A stretch of DNA of 64,000 bases from Stenocarpella maydis (taxonomy: Eukaryota; Ascomycota; Sordariomycetes; Diaporthales; Diaporthaceae): assembly GCA_002270565.1 (NCBI GenBank), contig NQMI01000026.1:248001-312000 (forward strand), given 5' to 3'. The notes under the pieces are model-generated. The model saw only the letters and a program-made list of their open reading frames with translations, was not told where the DNA came from and did no database searches. Both the position numbers and the translations under genes were made by a program. Shown here one piece after another: positions 45,583-57,223 of the stretch (positions are counted from its first letter, which is position 1; each line of letters opens with the position of its first letter).

Positions 45583-46599
45583 ATGAAGTCGTTCGCTATC
45601 CTCGCGTTCGCCAGCCTGGGCCGAGCTAACCCGTTGCACCCACGATCATTGCCTATTGAGGCCTTGTTGGAACAGGGCCCATTAGATGCGTCGCTCCTGT
45701 CCGGCCTATGCGTCGATTCCGCGGTCCACGACCCCGGCTGGCGGCCATTCAGGCTGACATGGCTAGACACTTTCAGCGGCGGGGCCGGGGGCTCGCCATC
45801 ATCAGAGAACTGGATCTTTTCCGAGGGGACACAGTACCCGGGCGGCGCTGAGCGCTGGGGCAACAATGAGTTCCAGTATTACACCGCCTCAACAGAGAAC
45901 TCGGTGTTGACAGGAGAAGGCACCATGAAGATCATCCCCCGCGAGGCGCCTGCTTCCCTCCGCAACGACACGGTCTGGTACACATCTGCGCGCCTCGAAT
46001 CCCAACGGACAGACTTTGCGGCAGCACCGGGCGGCAGGATGTATGTCGGCAGCCGCATAAGGCTCAGCAGCGTTGACCGGACGAGGATGCAGGGCGTCTG
46101 GGCGGCCTTCTGGGCCCTCGGCGAGTCGCTCAGAGGCAACTATACCAACTGGCCGTGGGCCAGCGAATGGGACTTGCTTGAAGTCATCAATGGGGACCCC
46201 AAGACCTACGGAAACCTCCACTGCGGTTTCGCCCCTGGTGGGCCGTGCGATGAGTACGACGGTATCGGGAACGGAGGCGTGCCTTGGGTGTTTGATGCTT
46301 GGAATAATATTGGTTTTCTCGTCGATCGGACGATAAGACCCGGCGGGACCTGGAGGGATGAGAAACTAGAATGGTATCTGAACGGTAGCCCAGTCCACAG
46401 CGTAAAAGGCGGTGATGTTGGTGACTTTGACACTTGGGAAAAGATCGCCCACGAGGGCCATTTCCTTCTTTTCAATGTCGCAATGGGAGGAAACTGGCCG
46501 GGCTCGCCAAACGACATGACTTTATCGGGAGAACAGGTCGCAATGGAAGTTGACTACGTCGGAGTCTGGAACTCGGCTTACATGCCTCAAATTGGATAG
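45583..46599 (+). CDS. Secreted glycoside hydrolase family 16 protein
   Basis: A single exon of 338 residues; ATG 45583 is chosen because the upstream extension of the frame has no ATG. The N-terminus MKSFAILAFASLGRANP is a probable short signal peptide. The GH16 active site E-x-D-x-x-E is seen as EWDLLE at residues 195-200 (Glu195 nucleophile, Asp197, Glu200 acid/base). Flanking blocks also fit GH16: RWGNNEFQYYT near residues 91-101, MQGVWAAFWALG before the active site, and LLFNVAMGGNWPG near the end. GH16 enzymes cleave or transfer beta-1,3/1,4-glucans; fungal secreted members of this length often act on cell-wall or plant glucan. No carbohydrate-binding module or GPI signal is present. Substrate not determinable. 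Confidence 0.93.
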   Translation: MKSFAILAFASLGRANPLHPRSLPIEALLEQGPLDASLLSGLCVDSAVHDPGWRPFRLTWLDTFSGGAGGSPSSENWIFSEGTQYPGGAERWGNNEFQYYTASTENSVLTGEGTMKIIPREAPASLRNDTVWYTSARLESQRTDFAAAPGGRMYVGSRIRLSSVDRTRMQGVWAAFWALGESLRGNYTNWPWASEWDLLEVINGDPKTYGNLHCGFAPGGPCDEYDGIGNGGVPWVFDAWNNIGFLVDRTIRPGGTWRDEKLEWYLNGSPVHSVKGGDVGDFDTWEKIAHEGHFLLFNVAMGGNWPGSPNDMTLSGEQVAMEVDYVGVWNSAYMPQIG

Positions 46600-47017
46600 G
46601 TTGAACCTTCTTTTGCAGTATACACGGGCTCTTCTGTAAGCAAGAGTTTATAAGCTTCTGGACGTATCTACCTGTCTTTTGAGACGTCTGATCGAGTGGT
46701 TACCAGCTTTGGTGATAGCTCCTCAAGTTCCGCCGGTAGCTCACATCTTGCTGTGTGTCGACTTTGGTAGCGCTGAACGCCATTTGAGGCCAAAACCTTG
46801 GTGGCTAGGCAGCCCTCGGCCTCGCCTGGGTGTTCCCAATCTTGCTCAAGACTTGTACGTGGTCCATAAGTGTAAAACTATGGGAGTGGCTCTCTTGTGC
46901 CTGTCACATTGCCCGCAGTACTGCTGAGCTCTGTTAACCGCTCCGGCCACAATTTGACTTGCGAATCCTTCGAAGGCTAGGGTTTTGAAAAATAAGTTAC
47001 TGTGTCCCACCCGAGTC
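46600..47017. other. 3' flank of GH16, no supported gene
   Basis: Short frames only. The minus-strand frame of the aminotransferase remnant continues here past the family's usual end without recognisable homology. Confidence 0.5.
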
Positions 47018-47590
47018 TTCCATTCCCCAGCCTCCGGCCTTCGACATAGCTCAAGCAGCGTTTGTGCTGCAAGACTGAAATCGTCGAGAGTCAAATAAAT
47101 CTGCCCGCTGATGCTGGACCAGAACGCTCTGGCGTAGAATTTTGTCGGTATGTACGTCTCATGCTTGTGTGGTAGTTCCCCCTGAATCCACTTGGCGATG
47201 CGTTTTCCTTCAGCGTCCTGCACCCCGAGCTGGGCGATGGTCAGCGGCGGGATAGGTAAGGTTTACGTTGCAAAGCGGCATGCCCATCCTTTCTGCAATA
47301 TATTGCAGTGTCTTGAGACAAGCACCGTGTATAGTGTTGAAATAAAACACGACATCTGCTTTCTTGAAGTCAAGGTTGCGCAGGACGGTATTAACACCAG
47401 TGGTAGCATTCGGGATAAAGACTACCTCATCCGTATCAGCACCCAGGAGGGGAGTTATTGTAGAAGGGGCCGCCTCAAGTAGCTTTGGATACGTATATCG
47501 AATAAAGGCATCAGGTCTTTTCTCAAATGTCAAGCTGAAGCTGCCGCCGGTAGTTCGCCACGGGGTGTAGGTAAAGCCCCGGAGGATCCA
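47018..47590 (-). pseudogene. Class V aminotransferase (isopenicillin N epimerase-like), internally deleted
   Basis: On the minus strand, about 47590-47240 encodes the N-terminal part of a fungal class V aminotransferase: RPDAFIRYTYPKLLE, GADTDEVVFIPNATTGVNTVLRNL and the FYFNTIHGACLKTLQYI stretch, ending at NLTYP. From about 47240 to 47018, in a different frame, comes the C-terminal end of the same family: PPLTIAQLG, KWIQGELPHKHETYIP, SGQIYLTLDDF and RRPEAGEW. The middle of the protein, normally some 250 residues with the PLP-binding lysine, is absent, and the join shifts the frame. The first conserved block (GSFG-type) is also shortened. An active enzyme is therefore not possible as it stands; this is a gene relic. 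The intact family acts on amino acids or peptides using PLP. Confidence 0.72.
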
Positions 47591-49025
47591 TGGTTGAGAG
47601 GTCTGTAGTTCCGAGCGAAGGAAAGATGATCCTGGCGAATCTCGGTACCAAATCATCGAAGGCGCAAAGGCTTCCGATTGCAAGCCCGCCTTCGTCGAGT
47701 CCATGGGGTCACGAGGTTGTGTATATCCGAACTGTCAAGCATGCGTGGGCTCAGACCTGCCCTGAAAAGAAGGTCAAGGAGCAGGCGATTGTCTCGAACG
47801 GCAGGAACAAGGCTGGATGGTGGTAAATGTGACCAGTGACTGTTGTGGCGCACGGCAGCCCCGCGGGTTTCTCCCAGACGTAGAGGCTCGTGGGAGCGAC
47901 AAAAAATCACAAGACACACCTGACGGGAGTTGTTATTTGCATCATATTGCTGGGTTGATTGGGGATCCCTACGCCACTTCCAACAGTGACTGACTGGTAC
48001 ATTCGTTGCCAACAGACAGACGCTTATGTACTTCGGGATGGTGAGGTATATACAGAGTATAGCAATGATAGCGACGAGGCTGAGATCCCAAAAGGAAAAT
48101 ACGGATGGAGGTTGGGGCAATGGAGGTCTGTCTTTGGACAACACTACGCTTCTATGGTACCCCCTTCTGTAAATGACACTGAGCAGCAGTGTCATACCGA
48201 CAAGGATCCCATTGAAGTAGATGTCTGATAGACGCGGACTGCACGTAAACGACTGCAGAGGGTCTTCTTGTAGCAGCCATCGACATACCTAGGCAGTGTC
48301 CGTTTGGAGGCACAGGCACATCTTATCTCAAGACCAACATGTGACCGCCGAGCAACAGACTGAAACAGTAGCGAACGGTACTGCATACGGAGCACTCTTG
48401 TCTTGCGCATTCTCGGAACGAAGAAGGATGGGCGAAAGGCCGCGGATTGCTACAGCGGACTGTCTGACACTGGTCGGTTTTCTATATTTTGTTTGGCTTT
48501 GGAGGTTCGTCACCCTAGATTCAAGTCATCTAAATTAACTAACAAAGTCATTCCTTCATCCCAGCATAATCGCGGCTTGTTCAGGGGGCGGCGGAGGCCT
48601 TCCTCGTTGTTTGGGAAAGATGCTATAACATCATAGGAGCACTCGTCTACAGTGCAGTTCGACATTGTAGCAACGAGTGCAATTGTCGAGATTGGGATCC
48701 TCGAAGGGGCGATTGGTCCGGCAAGTCGGGTCGAAGTCCGGGCAGGCAGGCAAATATGGCAGCGAGCAGGTTCCGGGACGGTTCCGGGACGGTTCAGATC
48801 CGGGCGAGTATGGTTGTTGCGATGGACCGGCCTTGGGAGGGGATCGTCGATTTCTGGGAGTCCCGGGCAGGTGATCCGGTCACGGCTTTCTCACAATCAC
48901 ACGCAAAGCCAGCACTTCATCACAACAGACTCAGCAAGTCACGTCGGTAGACTTTTCAATGTCGATCGGAGGAGGGCAACGGCTGGGGCGGCCAGGCGAA
49001 GAAAAAGAATCAAGACGAGTCCCGC
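47591..49025. other. Intergenic spacer with a short tandem repeat
   Basis: No gene is supported. An 11-bp unit (GGTTCCGGGAC) is repeated nearly two and a half times at 48769-48795. A near-copy of the spacer palindrome (TACCTAGGCA) lies at 48286-48295. Confidence 0.5.
48769..48795 (+). repeat. 11-bp tandem repeat
   Basis: Two full copies of GGTTCCGGGAC plus a partial third, in a spacer. Confidence 0.7.
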
Positions 49026-50903
49026 CTACGTTGGTGGTCCGGCATAGTTGGCGTGGCCCCAGACGAAGTACCAGATTGTCGAGATCATGGTGAAGGCGAC
49101 GAAGACGACAGACGCATAGTTCATGGTGGCAGCCATGACGGGCACGGTGGTCGGCATGCAGAACAGAGGTATGGCCAAGAGTGACCAGGCTACGCGCAGT
49201 CATGACCAAAGTCAGCACAACAACAACCAAGACAAGCACTGCAGGCACACAAATGCACACTCGGGGCTCTGCTCGGGACCGCACACACGCGCGCAGGCCC
49301 ACACCCACCGCAGGCCGACCCATGGGCTCTGTGGCGCATATAAAAAGGAGTAGACAAAACGACAAGCCGTCGGGGCGACAGGCGGGATGAGAAGAACATA
49401 CCGAGCGCGACGTAGTTGCAGACATGGCCCAAAGCGCCGAGGTGGAAGCTCGCACCCTTGATGGCCTGCCTCTTGTTCAAGAGGCTGACGGCGATGGGCA
49501 TGGCGTAACTCGTCGTGAGGCAGATGACACCAACGCCCGAGAAGGCGTTGAAGGCGGCGGTCGAGCCAAAGTAAATAACGCCGAGGATGATCTGCACAAC
49601 CATGGAGAGCATCATGGCGTTGAAGGGCACGCCCATCCTCTTGTCGACAGCCTTCCACAGTTGAGACCCGGGGATGGCGCCGTCCCTGGCGAAGGCCCAG
49701 ATGCACCGCGACGCGGCCACCGTGCAGCCGATGCCACAGTTGAGAGCGAGCACGAGCAGCGGGACGAGCAGTGCAAAGGAACCACCCGACGATCCGATGG
49801 CGGACCTAATGATGGCCGGGACCGGCTGGCCCGACGCGAGGGCCAAGAGGTCGTCGATGTTGGGGAGCACAAACATCATGGGGATGAGGGTCAGCAGGCC
49901 GGCAAAGGTGTTGAGCACGACGGTGCCGACCATGGCCTTGGGAACCTGGGTGGCGGGTGCTCGCACCTCCTCACACATGCTGTAGCGAGCGCCATGTTAG
50001 CTAGAGGGGCCGTTCCAGCACCGGGGAGAAGACAGTGGACAAGGCCACAGGGACGTACGAGATGATCATGCCCGTGGACGAGGTGGCATATGCAGCCTGC
50101 AGGAGGCCGACACAGAAGGACCAGCCGGGCATCCAGCCGGAGCGCGGCTCAAAGGTGGTGAAGACGTACTCGGCCGAGTGGCGGCCGTTGTTCGCGATGG
50201 CAAGAATGCAGACAACGATGGAGATGAGGCCGGCGAATGTCCAGAAGATGGCGGCGGTATCGAGCCACGGCAGCCACCTGTCGCCCAGGGCTGCGACGGC
50301 ATTGCACAGCAGCGTGATGGCCAGGAAGATGAGGAAGACCTGATAGGTCTCGGGGGCGAATATGCTCTCGCCAGCATCGTTCTCAAAGACGCCGATGCAG
50401 GCCACCAGAAACAGGGCGGTGCCGAAGTTGACGGCCAGAGTGATGGTCACGTTGCCGACGACGTACAGCCAGCCACAGATCCAGCTGGCCACGCGCCTCC
50501 ACCGCGGCGGTGACAGCATAAAGGTCTGGTAGTAGACTCCTCCGGCGGTCGGGTAGACGCTGGTGATCTCGCCCAGGGACGCGGCCACGCACAGGATGAT
50601 GCACGACACGAGAAGCCAGCCCCAGATGACGTTGGCCGGGCCACCTCCGGCCAGCGGGTAGTACATTGTCGTCGAGAGCCCGTAGGGGATGGCGGCCAGC
50701 ACAAACGACATGAAGGCCACCTGGAGGGTCGAGCGGTTGCGCGTCATCTCGGGCGCGTATCCGAGGGACTCGAGAAGCTGGTCGGCCGAGGTCACCTCGC
50801 CGCTGCCGCTGCCGGCCTCGAGGCTGTTCTTGGTCACGACGTCCATCTTGGCCTCATCAGCGCCGCTGCGTGCGCCATGGTCCTGGGGCATGACACCAGC
50901 CAT
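49026..50903 (-). CDS. APC-family amino acid/GABA/choline permease
   Basis: Three exons, 50903-50059, 49979-49402 and 49189-49026, give 528 residues; introns are 79 and 212 bp and keep phase. A hydrophilic N-terminal tail precedes about twelve hydrophobic helices. Family blocks include VYPTAGGVYYQTFMLSPPRWR after helix 2-3, GMIISMCEEVRAPATQVPKAM (spanning the first junction), and CMPTTVPVMAATMNYASVVFV with FVWGHANYAGP at the end. These match the fungal GABA permease / choline transporter branch (Uga4/Hnm1-like) of the APC superfamily. It is a plasma- or vacuolar-membrane importer of an amino acid, GABA or choline; the exact substrate cannot be read. Its nearest intact neighbour is the amidoligase, 3.3 kb away. 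Confidence 0.92.
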
Positions 50904-53440
50904 GATGGGTCGTGTCTCGTCGTCGGGTTGCAGGCGAGGGAAGGGAGAGTGCGAGCGAGGGCTGCACAGTGGACTGAAGGGGGGAAGGGGGGGTGAGGAG
51001 GACAGGAGGGGGGGCAGAAAGAAGGTGCCGAGAGAGAAGAGATAAATAACGGAATAGGTAAGGGAGAGGGAGAGGGGTTTGCCAAGTTCCTATTCCTGGG
51101 GGGGACTGACAAGAGGTGCTTGTTACCAGAATCCGGATATGAAGTGAGCATGGGATGCTGCATGGGTCCGCTCCTGACCAAGTACACCATGCACAGACAA
51201 AACTTTCTACTACTCTTACACCACGCTACGTATACACTATACAGACACCATAGATCGGAAGTACTGTACCTGACAGATCGGGGTGTGAGGGTCTCGAACC
51301 CACACTGGAGACCAGGGAAGGGAGACGGGGATAGAAGGGGACAGAAGGGGAGGGGGAAAAAAAAAAAAAATCTCAATGGCTCCCGGGATGATCGCGTGCA
51401 CAAACGAGCAGGACCATTTCGGTGCCTCGCCGTGTCCTAGTGCAGTAGATATACATTATCAGGCACTTCTCGGGCTCTTTCTGCGGCTCCTTATACTGTA
51501 TTGTGGTGTACAAGTACTCATCTGCTCCCGCTGCGCATCGATCCGAGGACTCGGGACAGTATGCAGTGTAGTGTATGTAGTGTAGTGTAGTGTACACTTG
51601 ATAACCTGCTGGCAGGGCTCTCACTGGCGGAACGTGGCGAGTCAGATGCTGGGCACGCAAATGGGGACGATCTCTGGGGGTGTCCCTCTGCTGGACCACT
51701 CGCGCGTATCCAATGCCGCCTCGAGCTCAGCATCAGTGACATCAGAAGACCCATCCGGGGCCCACGCAGGCTTTTTGCCAAGAGCTGGAGCCCCCGCCGG
51801 GCGTGGGCAAGGAGGGCCCTTGAAGCCACGGGCAAAGGCTCGGCCAAGCTGTTAGGATGCCACGCCGAGCGCCCGGCGTGACCGACGGCGTTGCTCCTAG
51901 GCTCGTCTCGGTGGCCTCGCAGGCAAGAGGGCAAAGGGACCAGGCGCTTGGGGGACCCCCAGACCCGGCACCAACGGCCGCAGCCTCGGTCCGGCCTCCT
52001 TGGCTGGCAGGCTGAGCACACGATAATACACTAGTAGTGTATACTATGTACTATGTATAGTGGTATGCCTGGTGCATCCATGCATATCGGCCTGCCATGC
52101 ATGCGGTCGCATCTGCACGTATTGCCTCACTGTTGATGCAGTGCGTTGTGGTTGAAGATGGGAAGGACATCAGATATGCAGAGGGAACGTCTGCAATCCC
52201 AATGTTCACGATACAGATGACGGGACGGTGCCAGGTTTACAACAAGAGCATCATCACCACAAGGCAACCCCATCCCATCCCATCCCATGCTGGCATTCGA
52301 AACAGAGCATCAGCCGCCCAGCAGCGGGGCGGGATTACCTCGGCGCTCCGCCTTATCGCCAGACGCGCACAATGTTTCGTAAAGAATACAACGTCCTGCG
52401 CTGCAGGGCGGCCTCTATGGATCGGCAGCCCACCTGCAGAAACGGGATGACGTCCCAGGCCCACACGGCATTGTTCTCTGCTGAGCTAGTCTAGATATAT
52501 GCTGAGCTACAGTATCAAAGTGTATACTGTATTGTGCTGCTCGAGCATCGTCTCTGATGGGGCCTCATCGCACTGATGTACGGCACCTAGGAGTCTGTCC
52601 TACTCTGAATAACAGCGCAGTCTGGCCAGCAGTGCTGCGAGTTGCCTTTCACACGTGTGGTCACGTGGCAGAGCGGGCAACACGGACCAGGAATCCACAA
52701 TGCGTGCGTGCGTGCGTGCGTACGACATGCCACATGAAAACTACTGATACAGCAGCTGGCTGACTGAGCAGGGCAGCGGGTGTCGGGTGTGACCTGTCGC
52801 ATGCCAGCATGCCGGCGACTAATTTCTTGGAAATGCAAGCAAGAGGCAAGGAGAATTGCAACCAAGCATTTGATCAACTAAGCACCAAGTCGCGGGTTTT
52901 CGAGGCTGCTGGGTAGACGCAAAAGCTTGTATCTACTCGTTGGCTAATACCGGTAATAAGAGATGCGTGGGAGGCGCAGGAGCCACGACAGACTCCCGGG
53001 AATGTTCCGCAGCACAAACACTGTAGGCTGGCGCAGTTCCTCAATGTCATTTATACCCCTAGTGTATTCCAGCACCCAGGGGTCCTGCATCAGAACCAAG
53101 GCGGGCGTGGATCTGCAAAGAGACCATGCCACCGACAACCGAGAAATCCTCCACGACAGGAAAGTCAAGGGCCGGTCATGGTACCGTGCTCTTGACGACA
53201 TCTGCGGCGCGTTGCGCTGCATTACAAATTGAGCGTCCCATTGACAGTCGCTTTGCCTCAAGTCCCGTCCGTCCATTTCGTTACCTCTTGGAAGTGATGA
53301 TGGTCGCTGCACCAGTGTCTCCTTGGGGTCTCGGTCTGCATTTGCTCAACACGCCCGGTCCTTTCCGTACCCGTACATCTGGATACTAACTATGTACAGA
53401 CTGCCTGCTGTGGGTCGATTTTGTCGGTGTAATAGTACCT

Positions 53441-53450
53441 TACCTAGGTA
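53441..53450. repeat. TACCTAGGTA palindrome, copy 4
   Basis: Exact ten-base palindrome in the gene-poor spacer between permease and amidoligase. Confidence 0.6.
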
Positions 53451-53869
53451 GATACCAGTAGGTAGTAACCCTGGACTATGGGCCTCACCCTTTGACAAAT
53501 TCGCGCCGAATATCTGGTTGACACGGAGTAGGGGGACGTCTAGATACATTCACACAATCCCATTGCTGTCCATCTTCTGCCCACTTTTCTCGATAGCGCT
53601 CTGTTGGTCCTGCGGTTGGACTCTGCCCACATCTTGGCGGTGACACGCGTGGTGGATGGACCCTCAAAACTCTGTGGAGGCATGGAACTGATGCACTTGT
53701 GTGTACTTAGTTAACAATGCCTCTCACGGAACCGCATTCCTGGTCCCTGCACCCAGCAGTGCGGAAATGAGCAGGGTCACATATTACACACCACATGCTA
53801 TGCTATGGACACTGCAGTTCAACAGTCAACATTCTGTTCCAAGGCACAGTCGGTGTGATTACTTATATG

Positions 53870-53908
53870 TGTACATATATATATATAACTATATATATAT
53901 ATATATAA
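53870..53908. repeat. TA microsatellite
   Basis: Alternating T and A in two blocks joined by an AACT step, in a spacer 3' of the amidoligase gene. Confidence 0.75.
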
Positions 53909-54216
53909 ACAACTGCATTCTGCATGATCTTAGGACGTGGCCTGAAGATATCGCAGGCCCCGCTGCGGAGATATTGGATATACCGCTGAAGACACAATAG
54001 CACAATGTTGCACTGTTTCAACCTGTTTCGACATGGCGAAATGGAGCAATAGCTGTTGAACCAGCAAAACGAATGGAATATCAAGGACCCTAAGCTGAAC
54101 AACTCGGGTGTATTTCGCCAGGCAGCCACCATTTGTATTCCTTGTCAAGATAACTGATATGTTCCATTGCAAAGGGCGAAACAGGCCGTCAACAGTGCTG
54201 CGGTAAGCCGCTCAGC

Positions 54217-55288
54217 CTATGTGGTCCTCTTGGAAAAGATAGCGGTCGCATCGCCCACCCCCTCCCAACCCAGGATAGATGCCCCAGTTACAACCAGAGC
54301 CCATAGCTCCGCCATGTCAGCCACCTCCGCATCTGAAGGGCTGAGAGGCACCCACGAGGCCGTCCTGGTGGCGCCCGCCACGAGGGCCAACACCAAGGTT
54401 ATCCAGCCTTTGGCATCCTCGGCGGAGCGGCTCCCGTAGGGCTGGCGAAACTCCACCGTGCCCTGGGACAGGCTAGCGGGGCTCCCCTTGGGGAGGGACG
54501 ACCGGGGCAGCATCCTCGAGAAGTCCCACTTGAACACCTTTCCCCGGACAAAGTCGTGCTTCTTGCCGTGTGCCCTCCCGTAGGTCGAGGTCGCCGGACA
54601 GAGGTTCATGCTCCCGACCAGGGCTGGCACGTCCAGCGCGGCCTCCACGGTGGCCATGCAGTCCTGGAGGCCCATCGACCGCAGGGCCACGCTGTCCCGG
54701 TTGCTCTGGCACCAGTATGCCGCCGAGGCGCGCCTCTCGGCCGGGACGAGCTGGTCCAGGGCCGGTTCGAAGTACAGGGCGGCCTTTGCAAGCGCGGAGA
54801 GCTCGGCGGGCGACAGGGGCAGCGGCGTCGCCGAGACGTGGATGTGTGTGCTGCAGTGCGGGCTGGGTGCCACGACGAAATAGTGCCTGATGGTCGAGAA
54901 GATCAGCTCCATATCGGCTGCCCAATGCCATGTGGCCGGATAGACCGGTGACACGAGCTCTATGCCCCCTATTGATGCGTACAAGAGCCCGTGGTCAGCA
55001 ATCCTCCTTGAAAAGTGAGCCAGCGGTGATGGGCAGGCACAATATCATACATAGACCCTTTGCAAGCTGATTTGGTATGGTAACCTCGCGCACGATGGAG
55101 TACTCGCGGTAGTGCTCAGCCGCCTTGTCGCCCCCGTCATTGATGTGGTTCGCGATCCCAGCGCCGGCAAGGCGTCTACTAAGATCATTCGCGAGGCTTT
55201 TCCAGGACGAGTGTGTTTTCTTGCGGCCGCCCAAGAGCAACTCGATCTCGATGCCGAACTGGAGGGATGCGTGAGCCATGGCTGACAT
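54217..55288 (-). CDS. Amidoligase-family enzyme
   Basis: Two exons, 55288-55051 and 54968-54217, give 329 residues; the 82-bp intron has a GTATGA donor, a CTGAC branch and a CAATAG acceptor, and the join creates WGIELVSPVYP, a block expected in the family. The N-terminus has FGIEIELLL (Glu14, Glu16). Later come STHIHVS (His121, His123) and TVEFRQPYGS. These correspond to the glutamate, His-x-His and E-F-R sites of the glutamine-synthetase-like carboxylate-amine ligase fold (amidoligase, PF12224). The predicted reaction is ATP-dependent amide-bond formation between a carboxylate and an amine, but fungal members have no settled substrate. No signal peptide or membrane segment is seen. It stands alone apart from the permease 3' of it. 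Confidence 0.85.
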
Positions 55289-57223
55289 GCTTATTATTGA
55301 TACTTAGAGATATATTGATAGGTATAAATCCAGGGTAAAGCACGGTGATGCCCAATATTTGCGTGGCCAACCGGTGAGTGAAGTCCCAGAAGCACCACCA
55401 CTTAAGAGGTATATATATATGTATATATACTTACTTGGGAACACTCGACATTACAGCCCTCTTGGCGGTCCTGTGCAATAGACGCCCAACCGCCTGCCTC
55501 CTCGACCTCGCAAAAAGCTCCATCTTGACCACAAGCGCCCGCAAAGAGCTGAGCGAGGGGACGGATAGGGTGATTTCCTAGGACTAGGGCAGCTCAGACT
55601 GGCCTCCTCAGCGGGCCATCTCCCACGGTTGGAGCCCTGTCCGGTGGCATGAGAACCGTGACGACGAAGGATCGTCACCAGCGTCTCGCCCGAGTGATGG
55701 GTCTTGATCACCCAGAGAAATCCGCTTGAGCCAACAGTGACCTCGCTCCCGCCACCTTTGCCCCTCTCCCAACTGCCGTGGACCTTGTCAGTCAGGGGGC
55801 ACACTCGGCGAGACGCCCGGATTGGACTCTTGTCGAGCAACGTATCCTGTACGTGCTCTTCTCCGGAGGGTTTTCCGGTACCAAGCGGTTCAGGTGATTT
55901 TCAAAAAGTGGATTGGGCGAGACGCTGGCTCAGTCGTCGCTCCAGCTGCCCATCCCGTCCACATCAGCCAGCCTCTGGGGAAGGCTAGCTTGCAGGAGTG
56001 CCTCGGGAAGTCAGGCAGCGGGATCCTGGAGAGTGATCGAGAGCCAGTCTATCGGGTTCCGTTCAAGATGTTCGTGACGGCCTGGTGGATAAAATTTACA
56101 CAAGCTGCTTGGCTCAAACCAGGACCTAGGGCTGGGAGGTGGTCCCGACATGGGTGGCCGCCCTCTCTCCCTAGAGGCGTCACTCAAAGAAGCTTGCGTT
56201 CATGTTGACCACAACACAGCCGTCACAAGACACGCCGTCCCGGCCACAATCGCCATTTGAGTTCGTGCCCGGCCCCCAATGACCCCGGTAAAACTCGTCG
56301 GTCTTGAGCGCTGGATCCGTGGGCCGGGACCCTGGCGTAGAGCGGCCAGGCCGCGGGCCCCGTCAGCATGAATGCGGGAACCACCAGCAGCATGTCGACA
56401 AGACATTGGACAGGCATGTTCTCCAGCTCAAGTCTCGCTCGTGACGGGTGCGGCCTGCGTTGGGGGCGCCAACAGCGACGATCCAGATATAGGTATCCTA
56501 TCACTCCTTGTATAGGTCTAGGTTCAGCTAAGCGCCGCAGGCAACATGGAGGATGGGGGTTGGGCATCTGGTCAAGGTACACAGACTGCCCTGTAGCCAT
56601 CCACCACAAGAGGTAGAAAGACAAGGGGCCATTGCGAAGACAGAAGTCGGGGTGGAAGGGGGTTTCGGGAAAGGAGTGGGAAGTACAAGAGTAGGGACCA
56701 GGCTGACTGGCCTGAGGTTGGTGCCGCCCACCAGAATTGCGGTGTTGCAGTGGCTGCAAAGGCACACGTGACTGGCAGAATAGCGGCTCTAGGGATGTTT
56801 CAGAAGTCGCACTGGGGAATCCTCGATCTTTCGGCAGACGAGACTCGGCCGCGGACCGGCGGCCGTCCGGCTCCGGAGCCTCGGAATGGACTGAGCAGCT
56901 TGCCCACCGGGCCGGGCCAAATGCGATTCTTCACTACCGTCCTCCTGACCACGTCACACAAGGTCAACAATTGATTCTTTGGTATCTCGAAACAAGGCGC
57001 CCGAGTCCGAGTCTGGATGCAAAAAGATCATGCCCCGATGCACAATGAGCCCAACTCCAATGCTTATATAGAATGCGGCCGCTTCCATAATGAAGAGCCC
57101 AACCCATGACCACGAAACCCAAAAAGATGCCAATCCAATGCATATAAAATCAGAAAGGTGGTCGATGCATGAACCCAATTGGAACTGGGCCCAGAAAATT
57201 GTTCTCAAGACAGTCGCCAGTCC
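55289..57223. other. Intergenic spacer, no supported gene
   Basis: Minus-strand frames at 56954-57208 and 56223-56765 contain hydrophobic stretches but no family I recognise and no convincing splice link. A TA microsatellite lies at about 55408-55430. Confidence 0.5.

Larger units (their letters stand above)
50904..54216. other. Gene-poor spacer with simple repeats
   Basis: This 3.3-kb stretch has no frame I can support. It holds an A run (about 51357-51370), a GTGTA-type repeat (about 51560-51597), TAGTATACTATG-like words near 52025-52060, CATCC units (about 52263-52290), GTGC units (about 52702-52722), an exact TACCTAGGTA palindrome (53441-53450) and a TA microsatellite (about 53870-53908). 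Confidence 0.55.

Noticed and set aside
47653..48195. Minus-strand 180-codon frame with a hydrophobic segment
   Set aside because: No recognisable domain; it overlaps the 5' flank of the aminotransferase relic in another frame.
51283..51310. GGGTTCGAGACCC-like stretch on the minus strand suggesting a tRNA T arm
   Set aside because: The stem has a mismatch and no matching 5' acceptor strand lies 60-90 bases upstream.
56223..57208. Two minus-strand frames with hydrophobic stretches, as a membrane-protein gene
   Set aside because: No known family, no plausible start with splice link, and low-quality codon use.
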